Shown: positions 1 through 12,545 of the stretch, piece by piece
Layout of the letters: each line of letters starts with the position of its first letter
Numbering within the stretch: position 1 is the first letter of the stretch
Assembly: GCA_032622095.1 (NCBI GenBank)
Contig: CP136063.1
Coordinates: 37,606,106-37,670,105, forward strand
Source of the DNA: Siphonodentalium dalli
Lineage: Eukaryota > Mollusca > Scaphopoda > Gadilida > Siphonodentaliidae
DNA: 64,000 nt
Direction of reading: 5' to 3'
Program-made: the position numbers and the translations under genes
Notes under the pieces: model-generated
The model's input: only the letters and a program-made list of their open reading frames with translations
Databases searched by the model: none
What the model was told of the DNA's origin: nothing

Positions 1-1544
1 TGCTATTTCATCACGCGGGTTTTGTCCATACAATGGTGGAACATACATTTTATTTAAGTTTATTTTTGTCTTCTCGATCATACATGTAGATGCATGAAAA
101 AATCATAATTTGTACACACCCTAGAGAGGAAATGACTAAAACAACAAGAAATCCCCTCAATTTGCTTTCGTTTTTAAAATACAAGACCATAACAAGTGGA
201 TTTTAACTAAAAATAAATACTCAAAGTACATGTATCTGGGAAAGGGTTTCTGTACTATAATTAGGGTTGTGTACTCTATAAAATGGATTTATAAATGGAA
301 GGCCTTGTGAAAGAATGTTTTTGAAAAGTAATAAATTGAGTAATTTACCAAATTTTCACAAATTTATTTTACAAAATTCAGCAAAATTCATCAATTTAAC
401 CTTCATTCTTTTTGATTTTTAGTATGCAGTTTGTGATGGGTTAAAGTACTTATTCCCACTGATAAACTTTGTGTTACACTGCACTACCGGTACGTGTCAG
501 AGATTCACCACAATTTCTTGCTGAGAAAAAAGGCCCGCTGCAATGAGCGGAATGAGGCTGCTTCATCCTGGGGGTACTGTATCTGTAAGTGTCTTGACCG
601 ACTACACAAGGACGTTCAAACTCAAAAATAAATCTTCACTCGAGGAACAAAGTCATGGCTGATTTCTTAATTAATTTATGTTATAAGCCAACAAGACACT
701 GACAGGTAGAATATCGCCATTACATGACAATATATCTAGCCTTCATATAGGTCAATAGGCATGTCGTCGGCCAAAACAATCATGCCAGGCCAGCACATAT
801 CCCGCTGTATCGCTGGTGGAACCTAAGGCATCGTTCCGTTTCATTAATGGTCACCTCCACTGTGTTATGCTGTGTTGATGGCCATTTCCACAATGTTGAG
901 GGACAAACAAGTTCTCGTGGCATTTCTAACACGGTGGAGGGAAACCCTTATTTTAGAATACATGTATTCGTTATGTCAACATCGTCAGTTGACAAGTAAC
1001 ATATTGTTGACCGCAAAATTAGGAAAAATGGTCCACGGCAAATATAATGCTGTGTCATTATACATGTAGTTTCCACATGCTGTCACAACATTGCATGTTT
1101 ATTGCTATGGCAATTTGGTGGACAGCATAAGGGACTATTAAGAGCTGTATACTTTTCGGGATACATCCGGATTTAAAGTAATTAAAAGCAAAATTTCAAA
1201 CAGCAATGTACCAATTACAGCAGTAAACTCTTTACCAACAAATAATATGCATACTATATTATAAAGACCACATCAAGCATATTATATATAAATAAGAATA
1301 ATCAGAATGATGACTTTAATCATATTTTTAGAAATTTTCCGAACAGCGTTCTCAGCAAATATACAAATTGAGTAGAAATGAGTAAATGTTGTAAAAAGTA
1401 TTTTATCTGAACTAGTAAAATGGCTGAATGGCATAATAATTGAATTCAAAACTGCTTCAGGAATCTCAACATTATGTCAGGTGTGTTCAAGAAAATGGTG
1501 GTAAGCATTGCCATGAACTATTACGTCAAGAAACTAGCCCAAAA
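1..1544. other. gene-free AT-rich stretch
   Basis: I see no supported gene. Open frames here are short and lack recognisable motifs. The stretch contains A/T-rich sequence and scattered 'tacatgta' strings. Confidence 0.6.
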
Positions 1545-2570
1545 ATAATTGAATACATGTACAACTACCGTAGAAGTTTGTTAATTTTGACATTATGATT
1601 GAAAGTTTAGTGGGATATCACCAGCAGCAAGCGACAGGTGGTCTCGCCCTCACGAAATTTTGATATAAGGTTATAAAATGTTTAACAGCTGGATAATACA
1701 CACCTAACAGAACGTTAGTCGGAAATTTCACCCCAATAATACGTTGAAATATTTCTTATACACATGATTCCAATAATTTATTAGTGGGGAATATTCTGTC
1801 AAAAGTTGACTGAAATGTCCATCAGTAGGAATTTTGCAACCGTGGGGGTGAGAGGTTGGAAATTTACAACAATTAGAAAACTTGTGCGCTGGTCCTTCTC
1901 AAAAACAGCTATTTAATTGAAGAATAGTTTCCTACTTTTGGTCAATATTTGGTGGAAAAGGCCATCAGTTACAAAATTTCCCAACCTTACTGGTGTGTCA
2001 GGGGTTGGAAATTTCTAACACCTTGAAAATTTGAGCCAGTCTAGGTGCTAGGATTTTGCAATTTTGATGTTCAGATTTCAAATTTTATCCCTCCTGGCCG
2101 AACCATGGTCGGCCCGATGTGTACTCGTCCCGTGGTCGTGTAAATTTGACTGCAGTTAGAAGACATGATGTTAGTATTGTTTTCAGGTTCAAAATTACCT
2201 CAAAACTATTGATCCATTCAGAATAGGCTACAATTAAAATGGTAACACTGGGCTGATTCAAGGGATGCAGTTGGAAATTAGCACCACTCCCAGGAATACA
2301 TCATCAGTTTTGTAATTCCAGACTAGAAATAAGGTTATAATTGGTCGCAACAAAACAATTATTTAGAATGAAATGTTTGTATTTCGAATCAACTTTTGAA
2401 AAATGTCCTACTTTCCAATGCTTTCAATAAAAATTTAGCAATAATATGGTAATCTATAGACATTCGTAACCAAACGGCTAATGTCAGGTTGATTCAATGA
2501 ATATTTCCAATATTTGAAAGATTAACTGTTACGGAATTCCAGCCCATGCAGTGGCAGCAAATCTACATTT
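1545..2570 (+). repeat. dispersed repeat family, copy 1 (left part)
   Basis: This stretch aligns by eye, same orientation, with 35171-36070. Shared landmarks include 'gatatcaccagcagc', 'aataatacgttgaaat', 'tagtggggaatattctgtca' and 'tactttccaat'. Small indels and substitutions are spread throughout, so the two copies are old. No protein is recognisable in either copy, which suggests a non-autonomous element or an old segmental duplication. Copy 1 resumes at about 3860 after an insertion. Confidence 0.75.
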
Positions 2571-3830
2571 ACTTGCGCCAGTCTATGCTGGGCGCAAGTT
2601 ATGTTTTCGGTCCGGATCTCTGTTTGTCTGTCCTTCCGCGAAAATGTTTCGTCATACCGGAAGTACAGAATGTAAAGATTCCACATGAGCGAATATGAAA
2701 TGGTTGCATCAATTGTAATTAAATCCACATATACTTAATTTGCATTGTTATCTGGTTTTATTTTGGTAATAAATCGTTCATAAATGAAAAATATTGAATG
2801 ATTTCTTTCTAGAAACCGATAAAGACGCCATGACGTCACGACGCACATCAGGACGTCACAGGCTACATGGGCGCGCAAAACACCAGACATGATTGAGTTC
2901 ACACAGCTGAGACCCGTATTGCACGGACAGGCTAAACCATTCTAACTGACAACAACTTCGTGTTCAATTATTACAAATATATACATACTGCATGAAAAAT
3001 AAAAGTGCCCATTCGAAGCCTATTTTATTTAACTCGAAACTCGGAAAATGTGTTGAGATCCTGTCTAATAGATTCACGCGGAATCGTTTTTTTTTTCGCA
3101 GAGACAGTGAGGTGCGAACATATTTCTGGAAACTTTCTTTGAAGTTCAAAACATTTTTGAAAGATCATGGTACATATAAATCATGTCCGGACAAACAGCC
3201 GAGCGCTTGGTTCAATTAAGAAACATTTGCACTGAAAAATGTGAATGTTGAAACATATGGATTATTAAATGCCTTATTAATTGGGAAAACAAGCTTTCTC
3301 ATTCTCAATGCATAGACATTTTGATGATACATGTATGTTCCTAAAGACTATAGATCAGTCGCTAAGGGCATGATCACATTGACACACTGTTAATCAAAGA
3401 CTAGCCAATGGTCGCGCGTCATTTATTTATTTGTGTCCGTATTTGTAATTTACTTTGATGTTTGTTGCCACTGAAGAGCAATGGTATACACACTAGATAT
3501 CATTCTAGTCAAAATAGTAATTTAACCCAATTGGTATATAATATATATTAGCACCAATGGAAACCAATCATCTTCACACACTTCATATGAACGATGTCTA
3601 TATTGTTCTGTAAATATTCCAAACTCCTACTTATTACTAAGACTCATTAGTGTAATAAATCAACTTGAGATGTTCTGTCCGTATACACAAATATTTCAGC
3701 GATAGATGAACTGAAATTTGATATCTAGATTTGTTTTATCGATCTCTCAAACGAGGGGGCCATCATCCGTGGTTCAATCTGTTGTTGGTAAGACACCACA
3801 AAATATGCCAAATGTGTGATGGGCGCAAGT
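2571..3830. mobile_element. insertion splitting repeat copy 1, TIR-like ends
   Basis: The related copy at 35171-36170 has only about 14 unrelated bases here, so 2571 to about 3830-3859 looks like an insertion. It opens with ACTTGCGCC and closes with GGGCGCAAGT (3821-3830), which are inverted repeats of 9 bp. The left end itself forms a small hairpin (2571-2599). I see no transposase, so it would be a non-autonomous DNA element. The alternative is a deletion in the other copy. Confidence 0.45.
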
Positions 3831-3859
3831 ATATAGGCAGCTCAAGCAAGTGCATTCTA

Positions 3860-3930
3860 GTTTGAATTATGAATTCGTTAATCTCATAAAAGTAAATTTG
3901 AGGGCTTACGTATAGTCATATTATTCTAAG
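3860..3930 (+). repeat. dispersed repeat family, copy 1 (right part)
   Basis: The 'ttgaattat...aatctcataaaagta.atttgagggct' segment matches 36084-36165 and completes the repeat copy that was interrupted at 2571. Confidence 0.65.
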
Positions 3931-4376
3931 ATGTGCCTCAGGACATGATCAAAATTTGGGCGCAATTGGTGATCTATTTTTAAACGCGCCAAAATCGTGA
4001 CAGACACAAACTTGGCTTTTATGTGGATTAGTTCCTTTCAAATCAACACTTCCTGGTGTTAGGAGTATAACTATTTTGTTATCAATGTGAATCTTCTAAA
4101 ACTAAAGAAATGAGTGTAGTAGATAACACAACAAGCGTTAATGTGATCCGACTGCTATTTGATTTATTTTAATTTGTAAGCAATATTTGTTGTTCTTGAA
4201 ATATATCACCAAATTTCCATTTCAAACTCATCTTCCTTTGTAATCCATCATTATAGACAATTCAGAAATGATGTCAAGTTACTCCAAATCCAAATTACAT
4301 TAAATGTTCCCGCATAAGGAACTTATATTTCTATCACATTGGGAAAATAGGTCACCTGAGCTGAATACAGACTTAC

Positions 4377-4495
4377 TTGATCTGATTTGTTTATGTCAAG
4401 TGAGTATCTGGTTCGCGAGTGTTCACCAGACACATTGAGGTTGTTTGAATCATCCTGTTGTGAGCCATCATCCAACATCACTGCGTCGATATTTA
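4377..4495 (-). CDS. candidate internal exon of a host gene
   Basis: On the minus strand a pyrimidine-rich acceptor (TTTATTTCTCAG) precedes 119 open bases that end at a consensus donor (GTAAGT). The translated stretch is acidic and serine/asparagine-rich (for example DDGSQQDDSNN) with no family I recognise. It starts in phase 2 of a codon. Splice sites at both ends of an open frame are suggestive, but neighbouring exons were not found, so this could be chance. Confidence 0.35.
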
Positions 4496-4499
4496 CTGA

Positions 4500-6282
4500 G
4501 AAATAAAACAAATCTGTCAATGACATTTTATATAATGTATGTGTTAATATGTCAATTCGTTATCACTACATATTGCTATCGGACAGATCTAACAACAAAA
4601 CAATTCTGAGAAATTAATCTTCATAACACATTTCAACTATTATTACCATAACACAAATTAGAACATATTTCAATATTTATATATATTTTAATACGAAATA
4701 AATTTTGAGACGGTCATCTGACTGTAAATGTTGGGAAGGCTGGAACTCTGGAGAATACCGCTTAGTGAGTAATTGTCGACATTTAAAACAAATAGTCCTA
4801 AACAAGGACACAAACATAGGTTCTCCATATATCATGGGTATTCACCTTGCCATTGCTAATTTCACACAACATACCAACAGATCTCACCCCCAATCAAACA
4901 ACAAGACCACACTCCGAAGTTCACATAATTCAGTTTGCACACCCCTCTTAGGTTGTAACTGTACAACTGGTACTTCAAGTGCTCCAAGCTTTTGATATTA
5001 CCAACGTAGCATCACCGTAAAGTTACAAAGTGCAGCCATTTCGTTTCAGTAGTTTAACTGAAAGAAGGAAAATATGGACTTTTGGTCTAAAAACAATTTA
5101 TGGATAGAATACTGGTTGTGAAACCACACTATAGCAATTCTAACATATTACTGGGTGAAAATCAAATTGAGAACTATTGTTTTATCAAGCATTAAAGTTC
5201 CAACTTTTGAAAGTAAGGATTAAAAACTAGAACCCCTCTACACTCCATCCCAATTGTCCTGAACATGCCTCTTTCTCAAATTTGTCAGCCACTTTAACAG
5301 GGAAAGTAAATTTCAATAATGGCATCAGATGCCTGATGGCATGACATCACTCAAGTGGTCAGTGGTTGAGCGCGACGTGTGTACGTACGCTCCGTGATAT
5401 GTAATTAGATAACTCTCCAGTGGTGGCCACTGGATTAATGAATGGTTCTCTTCTAATCGTTTACGCCTAATTGGATTACTTAAGGTTAAAATGGGATTTG
5501 AATTTTTTGCTAAATTGTAGATCGTGCTGTGCATATACCCTAATTTCAGTTAGATCCGATATATGGGGTAGCTAATTGATGAAGTAGGGTGACTGAAGGC
5601 TTGGAATAGATTTCTTTGATTTGATATATTTTATGTTAAAATTGGGTTTATTATCGACGACTTTGATTGACACTGCTGAATATGAAATAGATTGTCTGAT
5701 CTGTGAAAATGTGGGGTCGGTTCGAATGACATGGGATGTTGCTGTTTCAATCAGTTTAGTTTTCAGTCATTACTGTTTTTAGCGTTTGCACAATTACGGA
5801 AATACTGGATTTATCTTGACAAAGGTTGGTTTAGCGTCGTTCTCGAATATTAATAATCGTTAGTTATTACTTTATCGGACGTGTTTATTTCAGGAATTTG
5901 CTTGAATGTCTTCTGATTTCAGTAAGATTATCTGAGTCCTCCGTGATGATCGGTTGACACATTGTGTGTGCACCATTTGATGATTAGAGCAGTGTTTCCT
6001 GTATATAGCTATATTTGTGTGTAAATGCAAATAATTTGTTGGTTATAATAACGGGCTGTCCATTTAAATAAGAGTGTACTGTCAATATAGCAATGACTTG
6101 TTTACTGAAATATATTGAGTATAGGGCTATATAGTAATTTTAGACATTATGATAATTATATGAGTGTAATACAATTTGAATGTGGGTGTTTGCTACTTGA
6201 ATAAACTGATTTGTTGCTTATCGTGTCTTTAATCGAAATAGGCTGATTGACTGCTGTTTCAGGTACAGTTTGAACTGATTGA
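4500..6282. other. gene-free stretch
   Basis: The open frames are short and without recognisable motifs on either strand, and I see no repeat structure that I can define. Confidence 0.5.
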
Positions 6283-8150
6283 TTAGTTGAGTTTATAGTA
6301 CTTTATACTTGATGGCATAATTTCGCTACAGATGTTGAAACTTCTGGATGGCGGCATTTCAGAAATTTGAGCTTTTATTGTACCAATCGACATAGGTTCT
6401 GTGTTGTCAACATTGCGGTCAGAAAAGCAGTAGCTTTCTGTAGTATCTGAGTTGTAATTGACATATGTTGGTGCAGAATAAACATCTGGATTTTCGTTAT
6501 CGGATTCATTTGGGCTATTTGGTTCAGAAGACATTGAAAATGCATCCTGTGAGTTATAATTTGATTGTTCTTCATCGGAACATCTATTTTGATTTTGTCC
6601 CGCTGCTCGCAAACGTTCTCGCATTTCTGCAAGTGGTATTGTTTCTAATTCATCTTCTGAATTTATTCTTCTAACTTGTTTTGAACGTATTAAATTCTTA
6701 TTCTGATGTTAACTTGTTTCGGAGTCGGGCTCGGTTGAGCTATCCGAATCTTTTGGCGCATAAGCGTATCTTGTCGCTCGAGTTTTATCATTCGGTGTGC
6801 TGTTTGGAATTTCCCAATCCAGTTTTGCTGGTTTAAGGTTATTAGCGTGGGCGCGCGTTTGTATACCTGTCAATTGATTTCTAATTTCGAAATAACGGGC
6901 GAATTTTTATTAGTAATTCTCCAATATATTTGCCAGTTTGGCGTCATTTTATCGGTATGTGTATTGTCGTAATAGTAAACTGGATCCCCAGGTTCATATG
7001 TGATAACCGTTTTATCGCCATTGCGTTTCTGTCTTCTCTTTTGGGATTTTCGCATGAACGACTCGGAAATTGAAGTGTTGTCTTTCTAATCTTTGTTTTT
7101 AAAATTCATTTCCCATGTATTTGGGTCGAGGTCTTAGCAAAATATCCAAGGGAAGTGCAGAGTCCCGATTAAACAATATATAATAGCTGGACATTTTAGT
7201 ACTGTCATTTGAAAAGAATCTCATGCATGCAAGTGCATGGTTTAGTTCTGTGTCCCAATACCGTGGGCTATTACTTGAGACTTGAAAGTATGTTATTTGT
7301 CTGTTTGTGAGAAATTTCATGTTTTTTCCGTTCGACCATGGTTGAATATGGCGACATTGTAATATGTTTAATAATCAATTCGCGACATATATCTCTCACT
7401 GCGTCACTGGTGAACTCCTTCCCGTTGTCCGTCAGGATGACCAATGGGGTTGAGTACCTACAGAATATTTCATCAACTAGATGTTGAATGACCATTTATT
7501 TGGAGTTCTATAAATCCACTGTACATGTCGATAATCGTAAGTATATATTTGTTACTGGATTCTGTTTCATTAAACGGTCCTGAGAAATCAAAGCTTATTT
7601 TACTCTAACAGCAGGCGGGAATGCCAAAATCTTGGGTTGGGGCTTTGCTTCGGCGTAAATTGCGCTGTTTGCAAGGGTTACATTTTTCTCAATGAGTCGT
7701 TATATCTTTAAAAAAATTTGTCCAGAAATATTTATTTCTTAACGTGTAACATAGCTTTTCGGCTGAGAAATGACTGCTGTTTTCATGATATTGTTCTAAA
7801 ACTGTGCTTTGTAAATGTTTTGGTATGACAACTCGCAAAAGTGGGTCATCATTTGGAAATGATATGTGGTACAGTATGCCATCTAAAACATGATATCGCT
7901 TGGCAATATTAGGACAAGATCTGGTAGAATTGAGTTTTTTAAGTATCTCCAGAATATCTGGATCTTTAGATTGTTCGATTGCCATATAGAAATCTGGTAA
8001 TAAAATTGGTTCATTCTCGATAGTATTGGGTGGGGCTTTGCAGTCAGCATACTGCCTAGTATTAAGTGAACTTGTGTTTAATAGTAGTATATACATACGT
8101 GTTAGAACTCTATTTATATAATACATGACGTCATAAGGCGGCAAAATCAA
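6283..8150 (-). pseudogene. decayed Ty3/gypsy integrase region
   Basis: Pieces of one retrotransposon integrase run in order on the minus strand through several frames. A zinc-binding N-terminal part lies at 7689-8150 (YHENSSHFSAEKL, then NKYFW). The catalytic core lies at 7271-7495 (LTDNGKEFTSDAV). A linker with LLRPRPKYMG is at 7099-7320. The tail at 6870-7055 has the run KSQKRRQKR and the pattern YEPGDPVYYYD, and 6710-6870 has HANNLKPAKLDWEIP, typical of gypsy integrase ends. A Ser/Asn-rich C-terminus follows at 6283-6624. Frameshifts separate the parts. Reverse transcriptase and RNase H, expected at higher coordinates, are absent because the Polinton begins there. Confidence 0.85.
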
Positions 8151-8202
8151 ATTTTCCCAAAATTAGAGTTAAAAATTAAACCCAAATTTCACAAAAAACG
8201 TT

Positions 8203-8297
8203 AAAAAACGTCAAAACTTGAATGAAATATACATGATAAGCATCTTTAAAGTTATTTTTGATGGAATATTAGAGAAAAAATAATCTTAAAGGTGCAC
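8203..8297 (+). repeat. Polinton left terminal inverted repeat
   Basis: Reverse-complement match to 26500-26589, sharing 'ttgaatgaaatatac', 'tgataagca', 'gttatttttgatgg' and 'cttaaaggtgcac'. Similarity stops sharply inward of GTGCAC. An extra 'acgttaaaa' at about 8198-8206 makes the exact outer edge uncertain, and I could not identify the expected short target duplication. Confidence 0.85.
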
Positions 8298-8666
8298 AGG
8301 CTATGAAATTAAAAACCGAAAATAAAAATAACTTTCATATTATAAGGTGTCTAGCTCGACTTTTTTTCATTTCTATTTTCTAAATGTTTATGATATGTTT
8401 TCTTACATATATATCACAAATAGATAGTATAGGAAATAGGTAATATGTCGGCAATAAACATGTGGGCAACTCAATAGGGTAGAGATATATCTTAATAGTT
8501 ATTAATGAAAAAAGTAAACTTTGTCTACGATTTCCTGGAATATAAGATTTAAAAAATGAGCATTGATGATATAGAACTAATTTTTTTATATACACTAATG
8601 CAAGTATCTGTCCAGAAACGCTAAATCCTCATTCTTCAGTGGAGAAAAAAACAGAGGAGATGGTGT

Positions 8667-10528
8667 TTATTCCGGACTAGGAGGAAGAGGTGGAGGAATG
8701 TTTTCCTTATTATCCTCATCTTTATAGTCGTCGGTAATATATTTTTCTTCCTCTTCTTCCTTCACAATCGTATTGGCGAGCACATTGTCTCTTTTCAGTC
8801 TCTTGAATTGTTGATATCGTGATGATCCCTCAGGCCTGTCATTTTACGCGGGCGATTTCGGTAGCCCGCGTGCAGACCGCGTATTTTCGATTACACGCGT
8901 GCGACAGTTTCGCCCGCGTCGGCTTTCAAAATCAATGTGCTTTAAATGGCAAGTCAGGGGTTAAGACAATCTGATTGAAGCCAGTCGGGTCAAATGTGAC
9001 GAACGTCATCGTCGGCATCTGTGTTCTTTGATGTTTCTAGACAGTGTCATGAGTTTAACACCCCGTGCTCTTCCTGCAACACGTGCTCGTCATACATGAC
9101 TCGGTATTACGTCAGCATCGTCGGCACTTTGATAACTGAATCTGCTTGCTATTTTTAGATGCCGGCACCTTCCACATGTTTTGAACTGGGGCTCTGTCCA
9201 TAGTTGAGCTGTGACTCTATTCAGGGAGCCAAATTAACTATAATGCAATAATGGCTGATCAAAAAGGCTGCCACGTTCAGTTAAAAACTTTCGAAGGATG
9301 GAATACTGGAGGCCATATTGGCTATGATATTGTTAACGCAAACGGGCGGGATTTTGTAGAACGCGTGTGGTGTAAAATATGTGCACGCCACTGTGACCGA
9401 TTGAGATCAACATGCCACGGGAAAGTATGAATGAATATAAAACTTTGCTGGTGGCATAACACATTGCCAGATAATCCCAGATATGTCATAATTTTGAAAT
9501 TTTGTTTTAACATGATCCTGAGTTCCCTCGTTTCAAATAATTTTCAGTGTGAACAATCAATCATTCTGTTAAATTTATAATATCAATGTTCAAACCCTCC
9601 AAATTTGTCATTGTTTGCTTTCTAAACCATAACCATTTCCATAACTACACTTACCTAGGTTACCTACATTTACCTAGCGTAGTATCAAACACAACATATC
9701 AATTTGATGTTGGTCAGTGTAACAATCCCAGGGGTAGGCAAACATAAACACTCAAAACAAGAATAAATAAGATTGAACAACTTTATTGATAACATACAAA
9801 TACATTCTCCAGTCTGGCCTGTTCCTTTTGGAGTATATCTGGCTAAGCAATTAGCATGAATAAATCACGAGGGCTATTAGCACTCGTCACTGGGGTTCAC
9901 GTGGGCGATTTTGTAGCCCTCGTCAATTTTTCATATGGACAGGCCTGATCCCTTACATGGGTCGTATTCTTCCACACTGGGTTTATAGTCCTCTATAACC
10001 CATCTGGAATGCTCGTCATCACTATAATCCAGTCCACCAAAAGTTGGAACATAACGCCTCTTCAAATAATGTTCTTTCGCCAACATTTCCTGTTTCTCGA
10101 GAAACAGCCTGAATAGGTCTTCCTTATACAGTTCGTACTTAGCTACAGTTTTTATCCCGTACGTCTTGGCTGTTTCACTAATAACAAATAGGTCGTGAAA
10201 TGTTGACATTGACTTATCAGTCAATCAATTCTGCATTGTGCTAATTTCTAATCCCATAATGTTATTAACAGCAACCCTCACGTCAAGGCTGATCCTTGCT
10301 GCTGATCTACGAACCTCTGCATTCAAATCCTGTAACATATACGTTGTCCTGGAAACGTCTTCTACCAGATTATCTTTATCCAATGTTATGCCACCATTTC
10401 AACAAAAAATCTGTGTTATATACCAACTGTTGGGCTGTCTTCTGTCTGGCTTCAATTGAATCAATAGCAGCAATGTAGTCTTGACATTTGTGTTTCGGTA
10501 TCTGTAGATTGTTTAACTGGTTCTCCAT
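8667..10528 (-). pseudogene. unidentified Polinton gene, split by an inserted element
   Basis: The gene reads from an ATG at 10528 to a stop at 8667-8669, interrupted by the insertion 8831-9947. Removing the insertion restores the same frame. The N-terminal part (MENQLNNLQIPKHKC...) is helical and rich in Gln/Asp. It has one frameshift near 10400 and one in-frame stop near 10228. The middle (9948-10224) is charged, with a patch like LFRLFLEKQEMLAKEHYLKRR. The end is very acidic then proline-rich (KENIPPPLPPSPE). I do not recognise the family. A structural or DNA-associated coiled-coil protein is possible. Confidence 0.6.
8831..9947. mobile_element. TIR element inserted in a Polinton gene
   Basis: The ends are inverted repeats, CAGGCCTGTC at 8831-8840 and its complement at 9938-9947. 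ATCCCT is duplicated at 8825-8830 and 9948-9953. Just inside each end lies an imperfect palindrome around 'gggcgattt.gtagccc' (about 8850-8875 and 9902-9922). No transposase is visible in the 1.1 kb, so it is non-autonomous. CAGG..TG ends resemble hAT elements, but the apparent 6-bp duplication (hAT gives 8) leaves the superfamily open. Confidence 0.75.
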
Positions 10529-11200
10529 CTTGATTCTTTCTTCTCAGAGTTTGGAGCGAGTATAAACATATCTGGAAAAGTGCAGTGGTATTTATACAAA
10601 TTTTATCAATAGAGGCAGTGTATGGTCGAGCCAACTACCGGTAATCAATGTCACAGTAATAGTGACTGTTTGCTCAAGCCCATCACAAATAGTTGTGGTG
10701 GTCACATCCTCAAGGTGAACACACAATGTTGTTTATTAATGCCTACAACTTCATTAAACCCCCACAAACTCTTAACAGTATATACTGATGATTGTTAAGA
10801 ATGTGTGAACCATCTTAATTTAAATTACTTATGTGTTGGTTTGTTTTTCTAATTAAATAGTTTTAGTGGGCCAAGAGTGTTGTAACACACTATAAACCCT
10901 CCACATTCCAAAATATAATATGTGGGCGTTTTTATATTGAACTCATTATATACATTTAAACAATGCGGCCATCGTTTTTATATTAAACCCATTATATACC
11001 TTTAACCAATGCATCCACATCCATAAAACATATATTTTAAACAAACAGTTTTTTCTAGCATAGCAAAATATCCAAGAGTGGTTTCTATAATATACATACG
11101 AAAACCAAATGAATGCTTCTGCTAATAGACCGCTTCAAGCACTTCAAAGTGCAAAGCAGGTAATATAATTATGAGGCAAACAGCTGTGTGCCGATAAGCA
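10529..11200. repeat. non-coding Polinton spacer with a small tandem repeat
   Basis: I see no gene. At about 10919-11030 a ~60-bp unit containing 'tttttatatt.aac.cattatatac' occurs twice in tandem. A short 'cccatcacaaatagttgtggtggtcac' stretch near 10678 resembles the tandem array at 13.25-13.47 kb. Confidence 0.45.
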
Positions 11201-11205
11201 TTAAT

Positions 11206-11643
11206 GGTTACACTGGTGTAAATGTTTTCCATAGGCCTCAGTGCTAAGGTTTTAGCGTATAGTGTTGGCAATATAAATGTTGGGTCCAAAATTTTCTTTA
11301 AATCTGAAAAATTGACATTTTGGGAAACTTTTTACACAAAAAAATCATGTCTGTCTAGCAGGGAATTCGCCTTTAAATCTTATGTTTTCGTAACTAGTGT
11401 CAGAACCGCATAAAAAAATAGTCATAATTTAGACCACACCAAAAAATTCAAACTTCACTACAAAGGGTTAATTCCTGTGCCAATGGTTATTTTACCTATG
11501 GGAAATCATAGAGAAGAGGTGTGATGATTTTTTTATGTGAAAAGCACACAAGGCTATTGACCAATCAGGGCCCAGTGTCTATTTTATTCTCTCCTATATA
11601 ATCGCTAGATGTCACTCGGAACCTTATTTACACCAGTGTAACC
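11206..11643 (+). repeat. GGTTACAC TIR unit A
   Basis: This 438-bp unit begins GGTTACACTGGTGTAAATG and ends with the complementary CATTTACACCAGTGTAACC-like sequence. It is almost the same as unit B. It differs by a few substitutions and lacks about 10 bases present in B near 12943 (TCCTCCCGCA region). Confidence 0.85.
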
Positions 11644-12545
11644 TAAAGCGATAGCCCGCTTTTTCGCGGAATAATTGTAACTCCCTACATTTCTTCAGAA
11701 TTGCCCATCAATGGAAAAAATGTGTTCAAAAACAATATCACTTCTGTGGTTCTTTATTTATCACACACAATTTAACCCCACCCCCTTTAACAAATTATTC
11801 ATCAAAAAAGCACAATTTTCCACCACCAGTCATGTTCAGGCCCCATTTTCACTCAGTTTTAGGGGTCTGGTGTTGCAAACTTGGATCAGCTATGGAAGAC
11901 TGTACAATATTCTTTCCACGAGAGAACTTCTGGTGATGTGAGGTCATTGAGTCCAGATCTGATCAGCTGAGCATCAAGTGCATAACTTTATCAGCACATT
12001 GAAGAATAAAATATGACATTTTCAGGTCTGCAAGGGTGATCCAAGATAACTGGATGTGGGTGTATATCGAATTAGTTGAATAAAGATATGCTCTCTTTGA
12101 ATTGCTGAAGCATTTTCTTAAATGTGTCCAAGTTTTAGTGCTATTAACCTTCAAATGACCATACCCACCAGTGGAAATGACACACTTTTATGATATATAT
12201 CTGTATATCACTGGCTATAAAATCCAAAATACTTGTTAGATTAGGTTCTTATAACAATTGATATATGTGTCGTTGACATGCTCATGTTATGGGTCATTTA
12301 CATTATCATGTGACTATTATCACCTTGAAAAAAATTGAAAATACCTTGAAAAATTGGCATTTTTTATGAAATATCTTACTATTTTTTTGGCTGATGTAAG
12401 TGAAAGAAGACATCAGCAGCAAGAATAGCCACACCAAGCATGAGATATTCATTGGACTGAAAGACCAGGCTCTGTAAAATGCATTAAAATGCTTTAAAGT
12501 GACTCCCAGGAATAAAAAATGATAACAAGCTATTTTTTCCCTTTA

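Noticed and set aside
4705-4995. 96-codon plus-strand ORF
   Set aside because: No motif, no splice or promoter context, composition like surrounding DNA.
6283-8150. Integrase of the Polinton
   Set aside because: It lies outside the terminal repeat, is of gypsy type, and the Polinton has its own chromodomain integrase at 21.7-22.6 kb.
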